Assembly (NCBI RefSeq): GCF_042683405.1 | Contig: NZ_JBHUJS010000003.1 | Location: forward strand, 186,001 to 250,000 | Length of the DNA: 64,000 nucleotides | Origin: Telluria sp042683405 | GTDB lineage: Bacteria; Pseudomonadota; Gammaproteobacteria; Burkholderiales; Burkholderiaceae_D | Direction: 5' to 3' | In this document: in pieces, positions 1-8,191 of the stretch | How positions within the stretch are numbered: position 1 is the first letter of the stretch | How the letters are laid out: each line of letters begins with the position of its first letter | Notes under the pieces: generated by a model | Database searches by the model: none | Seen by the model: the letters and a program-made list of their open reading frames with translations, nothing else | Told to the model about the DNA's origin: nothing | Made by a program: the position numbers and the translations under genes

Positions 1-360
1 GTTTTCGTCGAGGACGAACGCGACGCTGGACTTGAGGTCGAGCGGGTCGCGCGTGCGGTGCAGGCCCGCCAGGTCGCCCATCGTGACGATCGGTGCGAAC
101 ACGCGCGCCTTGCGCGCCACGCGTTCGTAAATGACCTTGCGCTTGCCGTTGGCGGTGACGACGCGCCGCTCCAGCCGCTCGCGGCTGGCTCGCCGCTTGG
201 TCTTGTTGAGCACGATCTTGGAGCGCTTGCGGATCTGGGCCTTCTTGGCCGTCTCGCCATAGTGGCGCGCACCCTGGCCTTCGCCGGCTGCTAAGACTTC
301 GGGCGACGGCGCCATCGAAAGAAACGCGCACACAAGTGCGCTCAGCGCGAATTTGAACAT
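1..360 (-). CDS. pbpG: D-alanyl-D-alanine endopeptidase (PBP7/8-type), N-terminal part
   Basis: This is the first 120 codons of a gene that runs off the left edge. A signal peptide of about 25 residues (MFKFALSALVCAFLSM...VLAA) indicates export to the periplasm. It is followed by a very basic linker rich in Lys and Arg. The last visible part, with MGDLAGLHRTRDPLDLKS then SVAFVLDEN, matches the region just before the SxxK active-site motif in serine-type D-Ala-D-Ala endopeptidases of the PBP7 family, which cut peptidoglycan crosslinks. The SxxK, SxN and KTG motifs lie outside the window, so catalysis cannot be checked. GAGG eight bases before the ATG supports the start. The basic linker is longer than in the E. 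coli protein. Confidence 0.75.
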   Translation of the reverse strand, partial: MFKFALSALVCAFLSMAPSPEVLAAGEGQGARHYGETAKKAQIRKRSKIVLNKTKRRASRERLERRVVTANGKRKVIYERVARKARVFAPIVTMGDLAGLHRTRDPLDLKSSVAFVLDEN

Positions 361-488
361 CGTACGATCCTCGAACCGGTACCGCTTCCCGTGCGCTGAC
401 GCAACAGGAGTTATGAGCATCGAGTCCTACGCAGGCGCGGCGTGGAGGCCGCTACCACTGCTGAGACTCATCAGTTCTCAATATATAC

Positions 489-1184
489 CTATTTCAAAAA
501 TTTGACGAAACTGTCCAATCGTTCGCGTTGCGTAATGAGCGTATTTTCGATTTTTGTGTGGTCGGCGTAGCCGAGCGCCATGCCGCACACCACCATCTCC
601 GTCTCCGGCAAGCCCAGCTGCTCTTCGATGATGCGGTGGAAGGGGGTGAACGCCGCTTGCGGACAGGTGTCCAGGCCGCGTCCGCGCGCGGCGACCATGA
701 TGTTCTCCAGGAACATGCCGTAGTCGAGCCACGAGCCCTGCTCCAGGATGCGGTCGATGGTAAAGATCATGCCGACCGGCGCGTCGAAAAAGCGGTAGTT
801 GCGCCCGTGCTGGCGGTGCATGCCTTCCTTGTCCTCGCGCGTGATGCCCAGCAGCGTGTACAGGTCCCAGCCGACCTTGCGGCGCCGCTCGATGTAGGGC
901 GACTCCCAGCGGCGCGGATAATAGGCGTACTCCTCGGTGTGGCGGCGGCATTCTCCCGGATCGTCGTGCGCGGCCATGATCGCGCTGGACAGGCGCTCCT
1001 TGGACTCGCCGGTCAGCACGTACACCTTCCACGGCTGGATATTGGTGCCGGAAGGCGCGCGCGAGGCCACTTCCAGGATGCGCTCGATGTCTTCGCGTTC
1101 CACCGGCGTGTCCAGGAAGGCGCGGATCGAGCGGCGCGAGGTGATGGCCGCGTCCACCGTTTCCTGCTGGCTGTTACTGATCAT
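489..1184 (-). CDS. Nitroreductase family protein
   Basis: A 231-residue flavoprotein of the nitroreductase (NfsA/FRP) fold. The N-terminal SRRSIRAFLDTPVEREDI segment and the SRAPSGTNIQPWKVYVL segment are the FMN-binding signatures of the family. A second conserved block near the C-terminus (FLENIMVAARGRGLDTCPQA) is also typical. Such enzymes use FMN and NAD(P)H to reduce nitroaromatics or quinones in the cytosol; the real substrate here is unknown. The ATG at 1184 was chosen over an upstream ATG at 1238 because GGAG lies five bases before it and the extra 18 residues do not look like family sequence. It stands alone, divergent from the phasin gene. Confidence 0.85.
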   Translation of the reverse strand: MISNSQQETVDAAITSRRSIRAFLDTPVEREDIERILEVASRAPSGTNIQPWKVYVLTGESKERLSSAIMAAHDDPGECRRHTEEYAYYPRRWESPYIERRRKVGWDLYTLLGITREDKEGMHRQHGRNYRFFDAPVGMIFTIDRILEQGSWLDYGMFLENIMVAARGRGLDTCPQAAFTPFHRIIEEQLGLPETEMVVCGMALGYADHTKIENTLITQRERLDSFVKFLK

Positions 1185-1377
1185 GCAATCTCCATCGTTG
1201 TTTTTTGAGCACAGGGCGGTACTGGCGCGGCGCAGCATAGCGGCGCCTGTTTGCTTTGACTTGTGTCAACTTATCGTGCGCCCTGTCATAGGCAGCTCAG
1301 TCTATCATGCTCATCTGTTTGCCGGAAAAATCGACACTCCATAGGGCATACATACAGAGAGTAACGGCAGCAAGTCA

Positions 1378-1394
1378 TTTGTGCAGTGCACAAA
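1378..1394. promoter_or_regulatory. 17-bp palindrome upstream of phasin gene, possible PhaR/PhbF operator
   Basis: TTTGTGCA-G-TGCACAAA is a perfect inverted repeat centred on one G. It contains TGC-N3-GCA, which is the core reported for PhaR/PhbF-type PHB regulators in proteobacteria. It ends six bases before the proposed -35 box of the phasin gene, a natural place for an operator. Its binding protein is inferred, not seen. Confidence 0.5.
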
Positions 1395-1400
1395 AAACGC

Positions 1401-1428
1401 TTGACTTGACGAACAGTCGGGCTAAAAT
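1401..1428 (+). promoter_or_regulatory. Candidate sigma-70 promoter of phasin gene
   Basis: TTGACT (1401-1406) and TAAAAT (1423-1428) are separated by 16 bases. They lie about 60 bases before the phasin start codon and directly after the 17-bp palindrome. The 305-base gap between the nitroreductase start and phaP holds nothing else that can be recognised. Confidence 0.5.
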
Positions 1429-1489
1429 GCACTTTGTTGCGACGCACAATAACCAGCGATAAACCCACATCACCATTTGGAGAAACACC

Positions 1490-2059
1490 ATGTTTGCAAT
1501 CCCCGAGCAGTTTTCGAATGCGACCAAAGCCAATTTCGAATCGCAGTTCGCGATTTTCTCCTCCCTGGCGAGCAAGGCATTCGAAGGCGTTGAAAAAATC
1601 GTCGACCTGAACATCCACGCCGTCAAGGCAACGCTGGAAGACTCGGCCGCCACCGCGCGCCAGCTGCTGGCAGTGAAAGACCCACAGGAATTCTTCACCG
1701 TGACCGCGGCCCAGGCGCAGCCGACCGCTGAAAAAGCGATGTCCTACACCCGCCAGCTGGCCACGATCGCCGCGACCACCCAGGCCGAGTTCAACAAGGC
1801 CGCCGAAACCCAGATCGCCGAAACCAACCGCAAGGTGGTGGCACTGGTGGACGAAGTGACCCGCAACGCGCCTGCCGGCACCGAGAACTTCGTCAACGCG
1901 TTCAAGACCTCGATCGGCAACGCACAGGCTGGCTACGAGCAGCTGAGCAAGACCACCAAGCAGGCAGCCGAGACGTTCGAGAACAACGTCAACGCAGCGG
2001 TTGGCCAGTTCAACCAGGCTGCGCAGGCAGCAGCACCGAAGGCAGCCGGCAAGAAGTAA
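1490..2059 (+). CDS. phaP: Phasin (PHA granule-associated protein)
   Basis: A 189-residue protein of the Phasin_2 family (TIGR01841 type). The opening MFAIPEQFSNATKANFE, then FSSLASKAFEGVEKIVDLNI and the NIHAVKATLEDS block, are typical of betaproteobacterial phasins. These coat polyhydroxyalkanoate granules in the cytoplasm and set their size. The sequence is almost all amphipathic helix, and the C-terminus is rich in Ala, Lys and Gln, as usual. GGAG seven bases before the ATG supports the start. A strong terminator follows, so it is monocistronic. The palindrome before the promoter suggests control by a PHB-responsive repressor, which would fit the known PhaR-phasin circuit. Confidence 0.93.
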   Translation: MFAIPEQFSNATKANFESQFAIFSSLASKAFEGVEKIVDLNIHAVKATLEDSAATARQLLAVKDPQEFFTVTAAQAQPTAEKAMSYTRQLATIAATTQAEFNKAAETQIAETNRKVVALVDEVTRNAPAGTENFVNAFKTSIGNAQAGYEQLSKTTKQAAETFENNVNAAVGQFNQAAQAAAPKAAGKK

Positions 2060-2079
2060 TCTTCGCCGCCAGCGCAAGG

Positions 2080-2110
2080 AGGCCGGAGACGCAAGTCCCG
2101 GCCTTTTTTG
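2080..2110 (+). terminator. Rho-independent terminator of phaP
   Basis: An AGGCCGG(A)GAC stem with a GCAA loop pairs with GTC(C)CGGCCT and runs into six T residues, 20 bases after the phasin stop codon. Confidence 0.9.
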
Positions 2111-2167
2111 TTTTTGGGGTCCGCCCCGCGCCGCCGTGGGCAATCCCCCTCCCCCTATAATGCCGGC

Positions 2168-3355
2168 ATGTCCGCCCCCACGCCCGGCACCGTCGCCGAA
2201 GTATTCACCGCCTTCCTCAAGCTCGGCCTGACCTCGTTCGGCGGGCCTGCATCGCACCTGGCGCACTTCCGCACCGAATTCGTCGAGCGCCGCGCCTGGG
2301 TCGACGACAAGCAGTTCTCCGACCTGGTGGCGCTGTGCCAGTTCCTGCCCGGCCCCGCGACCAGCCAGATCGGCTTCGTGCTGGGCCTTGGCCGCGCGCG
2401 CCTTGGCGGCGCGTTCGCTGCGTGGACCGCGTTCACGCTGCCGTCCGCCCTGCTCCTGGTCCTGTTCGCGCTCGGCATCGGCGCCGGCGCGACCGTCGCG
2501 GCCTCGGGCGCCGTGCATGGCCTGAAGCTGGCGGCGGTCGCCATCGTCGCGTATGCGGTGCTCGGCATGGCGCGCACGCTGTGCCCGGACCTGCCGCGCG
2601 CCGCCATCGCGGTCGCCGCCACGCTCATCGTCGCCGCGATGCCATCGACCGCCGGACAATTCGCCGCGATCCTGTCCGGCTGCGTGCTCGCCATCGCCTT
2701 CCTCAAGCTCCACCACCTGCCGGCCGGCGCGCCGCTCGAATACGGGATCGGCAAGCGCACCGGGGCCATCCTGCTGCTGGTGTTCGCGGCGCTGCTGGCC
2801 GTGCTGCCCGCGCTGGGCGCGGCGACCGGCAACGGCATGCTCAAGCTGGTCGGCGAGTTCTATCAATCAGGCGCGATCATCTTCGGCGGCGGGCACGTGA
2901 TGCTGCCGGCCCTGCACGCAAGCGTCGTCGCCCCCGGATGGGTCAGCGAAGAAGCGTTCCTCGCCGGGTATGGCGCGACGCAGGCGGTGCCGGGGCCGAT
3001 GTTCGCGTTCTCGGCCTACCTGGGCGCGGTGATGCAGGGATGGATTGGAGGCGTGGCGGGGCTGCTCGCCATCTTCGCGCCGGGGATCCTGCTGGTGGCG
3101 GGCGTGCTGCCGTTCTGGCAGTCGGTGCAGCAGCGCGACGCGATCCGCAAGGCGATGGCGGGGGCGAGTGCTGCGGTGGTCGGGATCCTGGCGGCGGCGC
3201 TCTACGATCCGCTGTGGACGGGGGCGATCAGGTCGGGAACCGATATCGCGATTGCGATGGCGGGATTTGCGCTGCTGCTGACGGGGCGGGTGCCGCCTCT
3301 GGCGGTCGTCATCGCCTGCGCGCTCGCAGGATGGGGAATGTCCGCGGTAACGTAG
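2168..3355 (+). CDS. chrA: Chromate transporter, ChrA family (two-domain)
   Basis: A 395-residue inner-membrane protein with two homologous CHR halves. The first half starts with FLKLGLTSFGGPASHLAHFR and contains the CQFLPGPATSQ signature. The second half contains FGGGHVMLPAL and ATQAVPGPMFAFSAYLGAV, the matching PGP motif. This is the long-chain ChrA arrangement (about 400 residues), which exports chromate by proton-coupled transport. The ATG at 2168 is taken because homology begins just after it; the 20 residues before it overlap the phaP terminator region and do not look like ChrA. There is no clear Shine-Dalgarno. No chrB or other chromate gene is nearby, so chromate resistance is inferred from family only. 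Confidence 0.88.
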   Translation: MSAPTPGTVAEVFTAFLKLGLTSFGGPASHLAHFRTEFVERRAWVDDKQFSDLVALCQFLPGPATSQIGFVLGLGRARLGGAFAAWTAFTLPSALLLVLFALGIGAGATVAASGAVHGLKLAAVAIVAYAVLGMARTLCPDLPRAAIAVAATLIVAAMPSTAGQFAAILSGCVLAIAFLKLHHLPAGAPLEYGIGKRTGAILLLVFAALLAVLPALGAATGNGMLKLVGEFYQSGAIIFGGGHVMLPALHASVVAPGWVSEEAFLAGYGATQAVPGPMFAFSAYLGAVMQGWIGGVAGLLAIFAPGILLVAGVLPFWQSVQQRDAIRKAMAGASAAVVGILAAALYDPLWTGAIRSGTDIAIAMAGFALLLTGRVPPLAVVIACALAGWGMSAVT

Positions 3356-3370
3356 GGACAGCCCCCTCCT

Positions 3371-4093
3371 TTATTCGCCGAGGTAGGCGGCCTTGACGCG
3401 CGGGTCGTGCAGCATGTCCTGCGCGGCGCCGGTCATGATCAGCGAGCCCGAATCCATCACATAGCCGCGGTGCGCCGCTTCCAGCGCCAGCTTGGCGTTC
3501 TGCTCCACCAGCAGGATCGTGATGCCCTGCGCCGACACGTTGCGGATCACCTCGAAGATCTTCTCCACCATGATCGGCGACAGGCCCATCGACGGCTCGT
3601 CCAGCAACAGCAGCTCCGGGTGGCACATCAGCGCGCGCGCCATCGCCAGCATCTGCTGCTCGCCGCCGGACAGGGTGCCGGCCAGCTGCGCGCTGCGTTC
3701 CTTCAGGCGCGGGAACACGCCGTACCACTTCTCGATATCGGCATCGATGCCCGCCTTGTCCTTGCGCGTGAACGCGCCCATCAGCATGTTCTCGTGGATC
3801 GACATGCGGGTGAACACGCCGCGCCCTTCCGGCACCATGGCCAGCTTGCGCTCGACCAGCTGGAACGACTTCACGTTCTTCAGCGGCGAACCCATATAGG
3901 TGATCTCGCCCTCGACCCGGCAGGCGGGCAGCGTGTTGGTGATGGCCTTGAGCGTGGTGGTCTTGCCCGCGCCGTTCGCGCCGATCAGCGTCACCAGCTC
4001 GCCCTTGTTCACTTCCAGGTCGATGCCCTTGACGGCCTTGATGCCGCCGTACGCGACCTTGAGGCCGGATACCTTGAGGATGTTCTCGCTCAT
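3371..4093 (-). CDS. livF: Branched-chain amino acid ABC transporter ATP-binding protein LivF
   Basis: A 240-residue ABC ATPase. Walker A is GANGAGKTT, the signature is LSGGEQQMLAMARAL, and Walker B is LLLLDEPSMGL; LVEQNAKLAL is the family-specific switch region. This is the LivF subunit, which with LivG drives import of Leu/Ile/Val or related amino acids. It is the last gene of livH-livM-livG-livF. Its ATG overlaps the livG stop codon by four bases (ATGA), so the two ATPases are translationally coupled. The gene converges on chrA with 15 bases between stop codons. Confidence 0.93.
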   Translation of the reverse strand: MSENILKVSGLKVAYGGIKAVKGIDLEVNKGELVTLIGANGAGKTTTLKAITNTLPACRVEGEITYMGSPLKNVKSFQLVERKLAMVPEGRGVFTRMSIHENMLMGAFTRKDKAGIDADIEKWYGVFPRLKERSAQLAGTLSGGEQQMLAMARALMCHPELLLLDEPSMGLSPIMVEKIFEVIRNVSAQGITILLVEQNAKLALEAAHRGYVMDSGSLIMTGAAQDMLHDPRVKAAYLGE

Positions 4094-4863
4094 GCGTGTG
4101 CGCCTCCCAGGTACGCTTCGATCACTGCAGGGTTCTTCTGGATCTCGGCCGGCAGGCCCTCGGCGATCGGCTTGCCGTATTCGAGTACGGTGATGCGGTC
4201 GCACAGGCCCATCATCAGCTTGACGTCGTGCTCGATCAGCAGCACGGTGCGCCCTTCCGCCTTGATCTTGACCAGCAGTTCGCGCAGCGCGAGCTTTTCG
4301 GTGGCGTTCATGCCGGCCGCCGGTTCGTCCAGCGCCAGCAGTTGCGGATCGGTGGCGAGCGCGCGCGCGATCTCGAGGCGGCGCTGGTCGCCGTAGGACA
4401 GAAATTTGGCGGTGCGCTTGGCGTAGGCGCCGATGCCGACGAAGTCGAGCAGCTCCTGCGCGCGCACGCGGATCGCCTTCTCTTCCTCGCGAGCGGCCTT
4501 GTGGCGGAAGATCGCGCCGAACACGCCCTGGTGCGTGCGCACATGACGCCCGACCATCACGTTCTCGAGCGCGGTCATCTCGCCGAACAGGCGGATGTTC
4601 TGGAAGGTGCGCGCGATGCCGGCCTTGGCCACTTCATGCGGCGCCGACGGCGAGTACGGCTTGCCGGCCAGCTCGAAGGTGCCGCTGTCGGGCTGGTACA
4701 GGCCGGTGATCACGTTGAAAAAGGTGGTCTTGCCCGCGCCGTTCGGACCGATCAGGCCGTAGATCTGGCCCTTCATGATCGTGATGCCGACATCGGTCAG
4801 CGCCTGCAGGCCGCCGAAGCGCTTGTTCACGCCGGCGATGTTCAGTAGTACCTGGTCACTCAT
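4090..4863 (-). CDS. livG: Branched-chain amino acid ABC transporter ATP-binding protein LivG
   Basis: A 257-residue ABC ATPase with Walker A GPNGAGKTT, signature LSYGDQRRLEIARAL and Walker B LLALDEPAAGMNATE. The LSYGDQRR signature and the AGMNATE extension mark LivG rather than LivF. It pairs with LivF on the cytoplasmic face of the LivHM permease. The gene lies nine bases downstream of livM and overlaps livF by four bases. Length and motifs are intact. Confidence 0.93.
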   Translation of the reverse strand: MSDQVLLNIAGVNKRFGGLQALTDVGITIMKGQIYGLIGPNGAGKTTFFNVITGLYQPDSGTFELAGKPYSPSAPHEVAKAGIARTFQNIRLFGEMTALENVMVGRHVRTHQGVFGAIFRHKAAREEEKAIRVRAQELLDFVGIGAYAKRTAKFLSYGDQRRLEIARALATDPQLLALDEPAAGMNATEKLALRELLVKIKAEGRTVLLIEHDVKLMMGLCDRITVLEYGKPIAEGLPAEIQKNPAVIEAYLGGAHA

Positions 4864-4872
4864 GTTCGTTCC

Positions 4873-6090
4873 TCACGCTGCCTTGACGCCGGACGCATGC
4901 TCGGGCTTGTCGATGTCCGGGTCGGGACGGTCCTCGTGGCGCGGCGCCGGCCACAGGCCCGCCGGGCGGTACAGCATGATGCACACCATCGCCAGGCCGT
5001 ACAGCAGCTGGCGCAGCACTTCCGCCTCGATGACGACCTTGCCGAAGATGGCGTTCTGCAGCGGTTCGACCACGTGGCGCAGCACTTCCGGCAGCGCCGC
5101 AAGCAGCACGCCGCCCAGCACCACGCCGGGAATGTGGCCGATGCCGCCCAGGACCACCATCGCCAGCACGGCGATCGATTCCATCAGCGAGAACGATTCC
5201 GGCGACACGAAGCCCTGGAACGCGCCGAACATCGCGCCCGCCACGCCGCCGAACGAGGCGCCCATGGTGAAAGCGAGCAGCTTGACGTTGCGGGTGTTGA
5301 TGCCCATGGCCTTGGCCGCGATCTCGTCCTCGCGGATCGCCACCCAGGCGCGGCCCAGGCGCGAGTGCTGCAGGCGCGCCGTGACGAAGATGATGGCGAT
5401 GCACAGGAACAGGAACAGGAAGTAGTACGCGTTCACCGACGGCATCTGGTAGCCGAACACGTTGACGATGCCGCCCGAGCCTTCCTCGCCGGCCAGCGAC
5501 ACGCCGAAGATGCGGATCGGGTCGATCATGTTGATGCCCTGCGGCCCGTTGGTGAAGTTGATCGGGTCGTTCAGGTTGTTCATGAAGATGCGGATGATCT
5601 CGCCGAAACCGAGCGTGACGATCGCCAGGTAGTCGCCGCGCAGCTTGAGCGTCGGCGCGCCCAGCAGCGCGCCCATGAAGCCCGCCACCAGCGCTGCGAA
5701 CGGCACGATCATCCACACTGACAGGTGGATGCCGTTGGCCTGGATCTCCTCGCCGAACACGGACACCAGCCATTCGCCCAGCGCGGGGTAGTTGTAAAGG
5801 ACGGATTCAAGCAGCATCGCGAACTGCGGTGAGCAGAACAGGCCGGCCATATAGGCGCCCACCGCGAAGAACGCGATGTAGCCCAGGTCCAGCAGGCCGG
5901 CCAGGCCGACCACGATGTTCAGCCCCAGCGCCAGCATGATGTACAGCAGCGCCATGTCGATGATGCGCACCCAGGAATTGCCGAACTGGGAAGCAAAGAA
6001 CGGGAAGATCAGCAGCAGCACGAGCGTGACGCCCATGCTGACGTACGCCTTGCGCGGATTGTGGTCGGTGTCGAAACTGAGCAGAGCCAT
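4873..6090 (-). CDS. livM: Branched-chain amino acid ABC transporter permease LivM
   Basis: A 405-residue inner-membrane permease. The stretch MALGLNIVVGLAGLLDLGYIAFFAVGAYMAG is the hallmark start of LivM permeases. The cytoplasmic coupling-loop region (ARLQHSRLGRAWVAIREDE, then AAKAMGIN) contacts the ATPases. It carries a periplasmic insert with VFGEEIQANGIHL and a hydrophilic C-terminal tail of about 25 residues after the last helix, which make it longer than E. coli LivM core. It sits 12 bases downstream of livH in the operon. Confidence 0.93.
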   Translation of the reverse strand: MALLSFDTDHNPRKAYVSMGVTLVLLLIFPFFASQFGNSWVRIIDMALLYIMLALGLNIVVGLAGLLDLGYIAFFAVGAYMAGLFCSPQFAMLLESVLYNYPALGEWLVSVFGEEIQANGIHLSVWMIVPFAALVAGFMGALLGAPTLKLRGDYLAIVTLGFGEIIRIFMNNLNDPINFTNGPQGINMIDPIRIFGVSLAGEEGSGGIVNVFGYQMPSVNAYYFLFLFLCIAIIFVTARLQHSRLGRAWVAIREDEIAAKAMGINTRNVKLLAFTMGASFGGVAGAMFGAFQGFVSPESFSLMESIAVLAMVVLGGIGHIPGVVLGGVLLAALPEVLRHVVEPLQNAIFGKVVIEAEVLRQLLYGLAMVCIMLYRPAGLWPAPRHEDRPDPDIDKPEHASGVKAA

Positions 6091-6102
6091 GATGTATTCC
6101 CC

Positions 6103-7032
6103 TTACGCGCGGTCCGCCACGCGCTCGCCCATGATGCCGGACGGGCGGATCGTCAGAACGACGATCAGCACGATGAACGCGAAGATGTCCTGGTAGTGGC
6201 TGCCGAGGAAGCCGCCGGTCAGGTCGCCGATGTAGCCGGCGCCCAGCGCCTCGATGATGCCGAGCGCGAGCCCGCCGATCATCGCGCCGTAGATGTTGCC
6301 GATCCCGCCCAGCACCGCGGCGCAGAACGCCTTCAGTCCCGGCATGAAGCCCATCGCGAACTGGATCGAGGAATAGTTGGCGCCCCACATCACGCCGGCG
6401 ACGGCGGCCAGCGCCGCGCCGATCACGAAGGTCATCACGATCACTTTATTTGAATCGATGCCCATCAGGCCGGCCACGCGCGGGTTCTCGGCGGTGGCGC
6501 GCATGGCGCGGCCGATCTTCGTGCGCTCGACCAGCCAGGCCAGGCCCATCATCGAGAAGGCGGCCAGCGCCAGCAGCAGCACCTGGGTCTGCGAGATCAC
6601 CGCGCCGCCGATCTCGATCGGTTCGGACGACAGCAGCTGCGGGAAGGCCAGCGGGCTGCGGCCCCAGATCATCATCGCGAAAGTCTGCAGCAGGATCGAC
6701 ACGCCGATCGCCGTGATCAGCGGGGCCAGGCGCGGCGCGTTGCGCAGGCGGCGGTACGCCACCCGCTCGATGACCACGTTGACCAGCATGGTCACCGGAA
6801 TCGCGCCGAGTATCGCGATCAGCAGCATCGCGTAGCCGGGCAGGCCGGGGAAGTATTGGTTGAGCAGGTTGACGATGGTCAGGCCGACCATCGCCCCGAT
6901 CATCAGGACCTCGCCATGCGCGAAGTTGATCAGGTTGAGCACACCGTAGACCATGGTGTAGCCGAGTGCGACCAGTGCGTACATGCTGCCTAGCACCAGC
7001 CCATTCAAAATCTGCTGGATAAATGTATCCAT
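6103..7032 (-). CDS. livH: Branched-chain amino acid ABC transporter permease LivH
   Basis: A 309-residue inner-membrane permease. The N-terminus IQQILNGLVLGSMYALVALG and the next segment GVLNLINFAHGEVLMIGAM are the LivH signatures, and AVLGGIGNIYGAMIGG is near the C-terminus. It is the first gene of the operon livHMGF. The periplasmic binding protein (LivJ/LivK), normally encoded close by, is absent here, because upstream lies a repeat element and then ispH. The binding protein must therefore be encoded elsewhere. Confidence 0.93.
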   Translation of the reverse strand: MDTFIQQILNGLVLGSMYALVALGYTMVYGVLNLINFAHGEVLMIGAMVGLTIVNLLNQYFPGLPGYAMLLIAILGAIPVTMLVNVVIERVAYRRLRNAPRLAPLITAIGVSILLQTFAMMIWGRSPLAFPQLLSSEPIEIGGAVISQTQVLLLALAAFSMMGLAWLVERTKIGRAMRATAENPRVAGLMGIDSNKVIVMTFVIGAALAAVAGVMWGANYSSIQFAMGFMPGLKAFCAAVLGGIGNIYGAMIGGLALGIIEALGAGYIGDLTGGFLGSHYQDIFAFIVLIVVLTIRPSGIMGERVADRA

Positions 7033-7057
7033 CGTCTCTTCTTGTTATGTGGGGGTT

Positions 7058-7225
7058 GGGGACTGTCCCCGCAGGGGACCGTCCCCAGCTTTTGTGTTGG
7101 GGGACTGTCCCCGCAGGCGCCAAGGCGGCAGTACCGTCCCCAGCTTTTTAGTGTCCGTTATCGGTATCGCAGGCTAAAAATCGGGGGACGATACTGCCGC
7201 CTTGGCGCCGGCGGGGACAGTCCCC
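7058..7225. repeat. Family A palindromic repeat, extended inverted doublet
   Basis: Three cores of the GGGGAC(N)GTCCCC type and two degenerate ones are packed between livH and ispH. The inner part is a long inverted repeat: GGCGCCAAGGCGGCAGTAC plus CGTCCCCAGCTTTTTAG (about 7116-7151) pairs with CTAAAAATCGGGGGACGATA and CTGCCGCCTTGGCGCC (7174-7209), around a 22-base loop. It fills nearly the whole 200-base gap. It looks like a REP/BIME-type element. Confidence 0.8.
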
Positions 7226-7232
7226 TGCCCTT

Positions 7233-8174
7233 TCAAGCTGCGTCTTTGTCGAGGCCTTTCGGCAGCGGGAACGTGACGTTTTCCTCGACGCCTTCCAGCG
7301 TGCGCACGCTGCGCGCACCCAGCTCCTTCAGGCGGTCGATGACGGCATTGACCAGCACCTCCGGCGCCGACGCGCCCGCAGTGACGCCGATGCGCGCCGT
7401 CCCTTCCAGCCACACCGGATCGATTTGTCCCGCGTTATCGACCATGAACGCGCGCGTGCCCATCTTTTCGGCCACTTCGCGCAGGCGGTTGGAGTTGGAG
7501 CTGTTCGGGCTGCCCACCACGATCACCAGGTCCACCTGCGGCGCCATGAACTTGACGGCCTGCTGGCGGTTGGTGGTGGCGTAGCAGATGTCGCCCTTCT
7601 TCGGTTCGATGATGTTCGGGAAGCGGTGCTTGAGCGCGGCGATGATGTCGGCCGTGTCGTCCACCGACAGCGTGGTCTGCGACACGTACGCCACCATATC
7701 GGGATTTGCGACCAGCAGCTTCTCCACGTCCTGCACGGTTTCCACCAGGTGGATGCCGCCGCCTTCTGCCTGGCCCATGGTGCCCTCGACCTCGGGGTGG
7801 CCCTGGTGGCCGATCATAATGATCTCCGCGCCCAGCTTCATCATCTTGGCGACTTCGACGTGCACCTTGGTGACCAGCGGGCAGGTCGCGTCGAACACGG
7901 ACAGGCCGCGCTGCTCCGCTTCCGCGCGCACCGCCTTGGACACGCCGTGCGCGGAGAACACCACGGTGTTCCCGGGCGGGACATCTTCCAGCTCGTCGAT
8001 GAAAATCGCGCCCTTGGCGCGCAGGTCGGCGACCACGTAGGCGTTGTGCACGATCTCGTGGCGCACGTAGATCGGCGCGCCGAACTGCTTGAGCGCGCGC
8101 TCGACGATTTCGATCGCGCGGTCCACGCCGGCGCAAAAGCCGCGCGGCTGGGCCAGGAGGATTTCGTTTTCCAT
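7233..8174 (-). CDS. ispH: 4-hydroxy-3-methylbut-2-enyl diphosphate reductase
   Basis: A 313-residue IspH (LytB). It makes isopentenyl and dimethylallyl diphosphate in the last step of the MEP isoprenoid pathway. Three iron-sulfur cysteines are visible in GFCAGVDRA (Cys14), FDATCPLVTKVH and DICYATTNRQ. Substrate-binding motifs IGHQGHPEVEGT and SQTTLSVDDT are intact, as is the glutamate that donates protons within EVEGT. It follows fkpB by 17 bases on the same strand, as in E. coli (fkpB-ispH). Length is normal. Confidence 0.97.
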   Translation of the reverse strand: MENEILLAQPRGFCAGVDRAIEIVERALKQFGAPIYVRHEIVHNAYVVADLRAKGAIFIDELEDVPPGNTVVFSAHGVSKAVRAEAEQRGLSVFDATCPLVTKVHVEVAKMMKLGAEIIMIGHQGHPEVEGTMGQAEGGGIHLVETVQDVEKLLVANPDMVAYVSQTTLSVDDTADIIAALKHRFPNIIEPKKGDICYATTNRQQAVKFMAPQVDLVIVVGSPNSSNSNRLREVAEKMGTRAFMVDNAGQIDPVWLEGTARIGVTAGASAPEVLVNAVIDRLKELGARSVRTLEGVEENVTFPLPKGLDKDAA

Positions 8175-8191
8175 GTTCTGACAGGTTCCGG

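Noticed and set aside
1286..2866. A 526-codon minus-strand frame across phaP and chrA
   Set aside because: Runs through the phaP terminator and promoter and lacks any domain.
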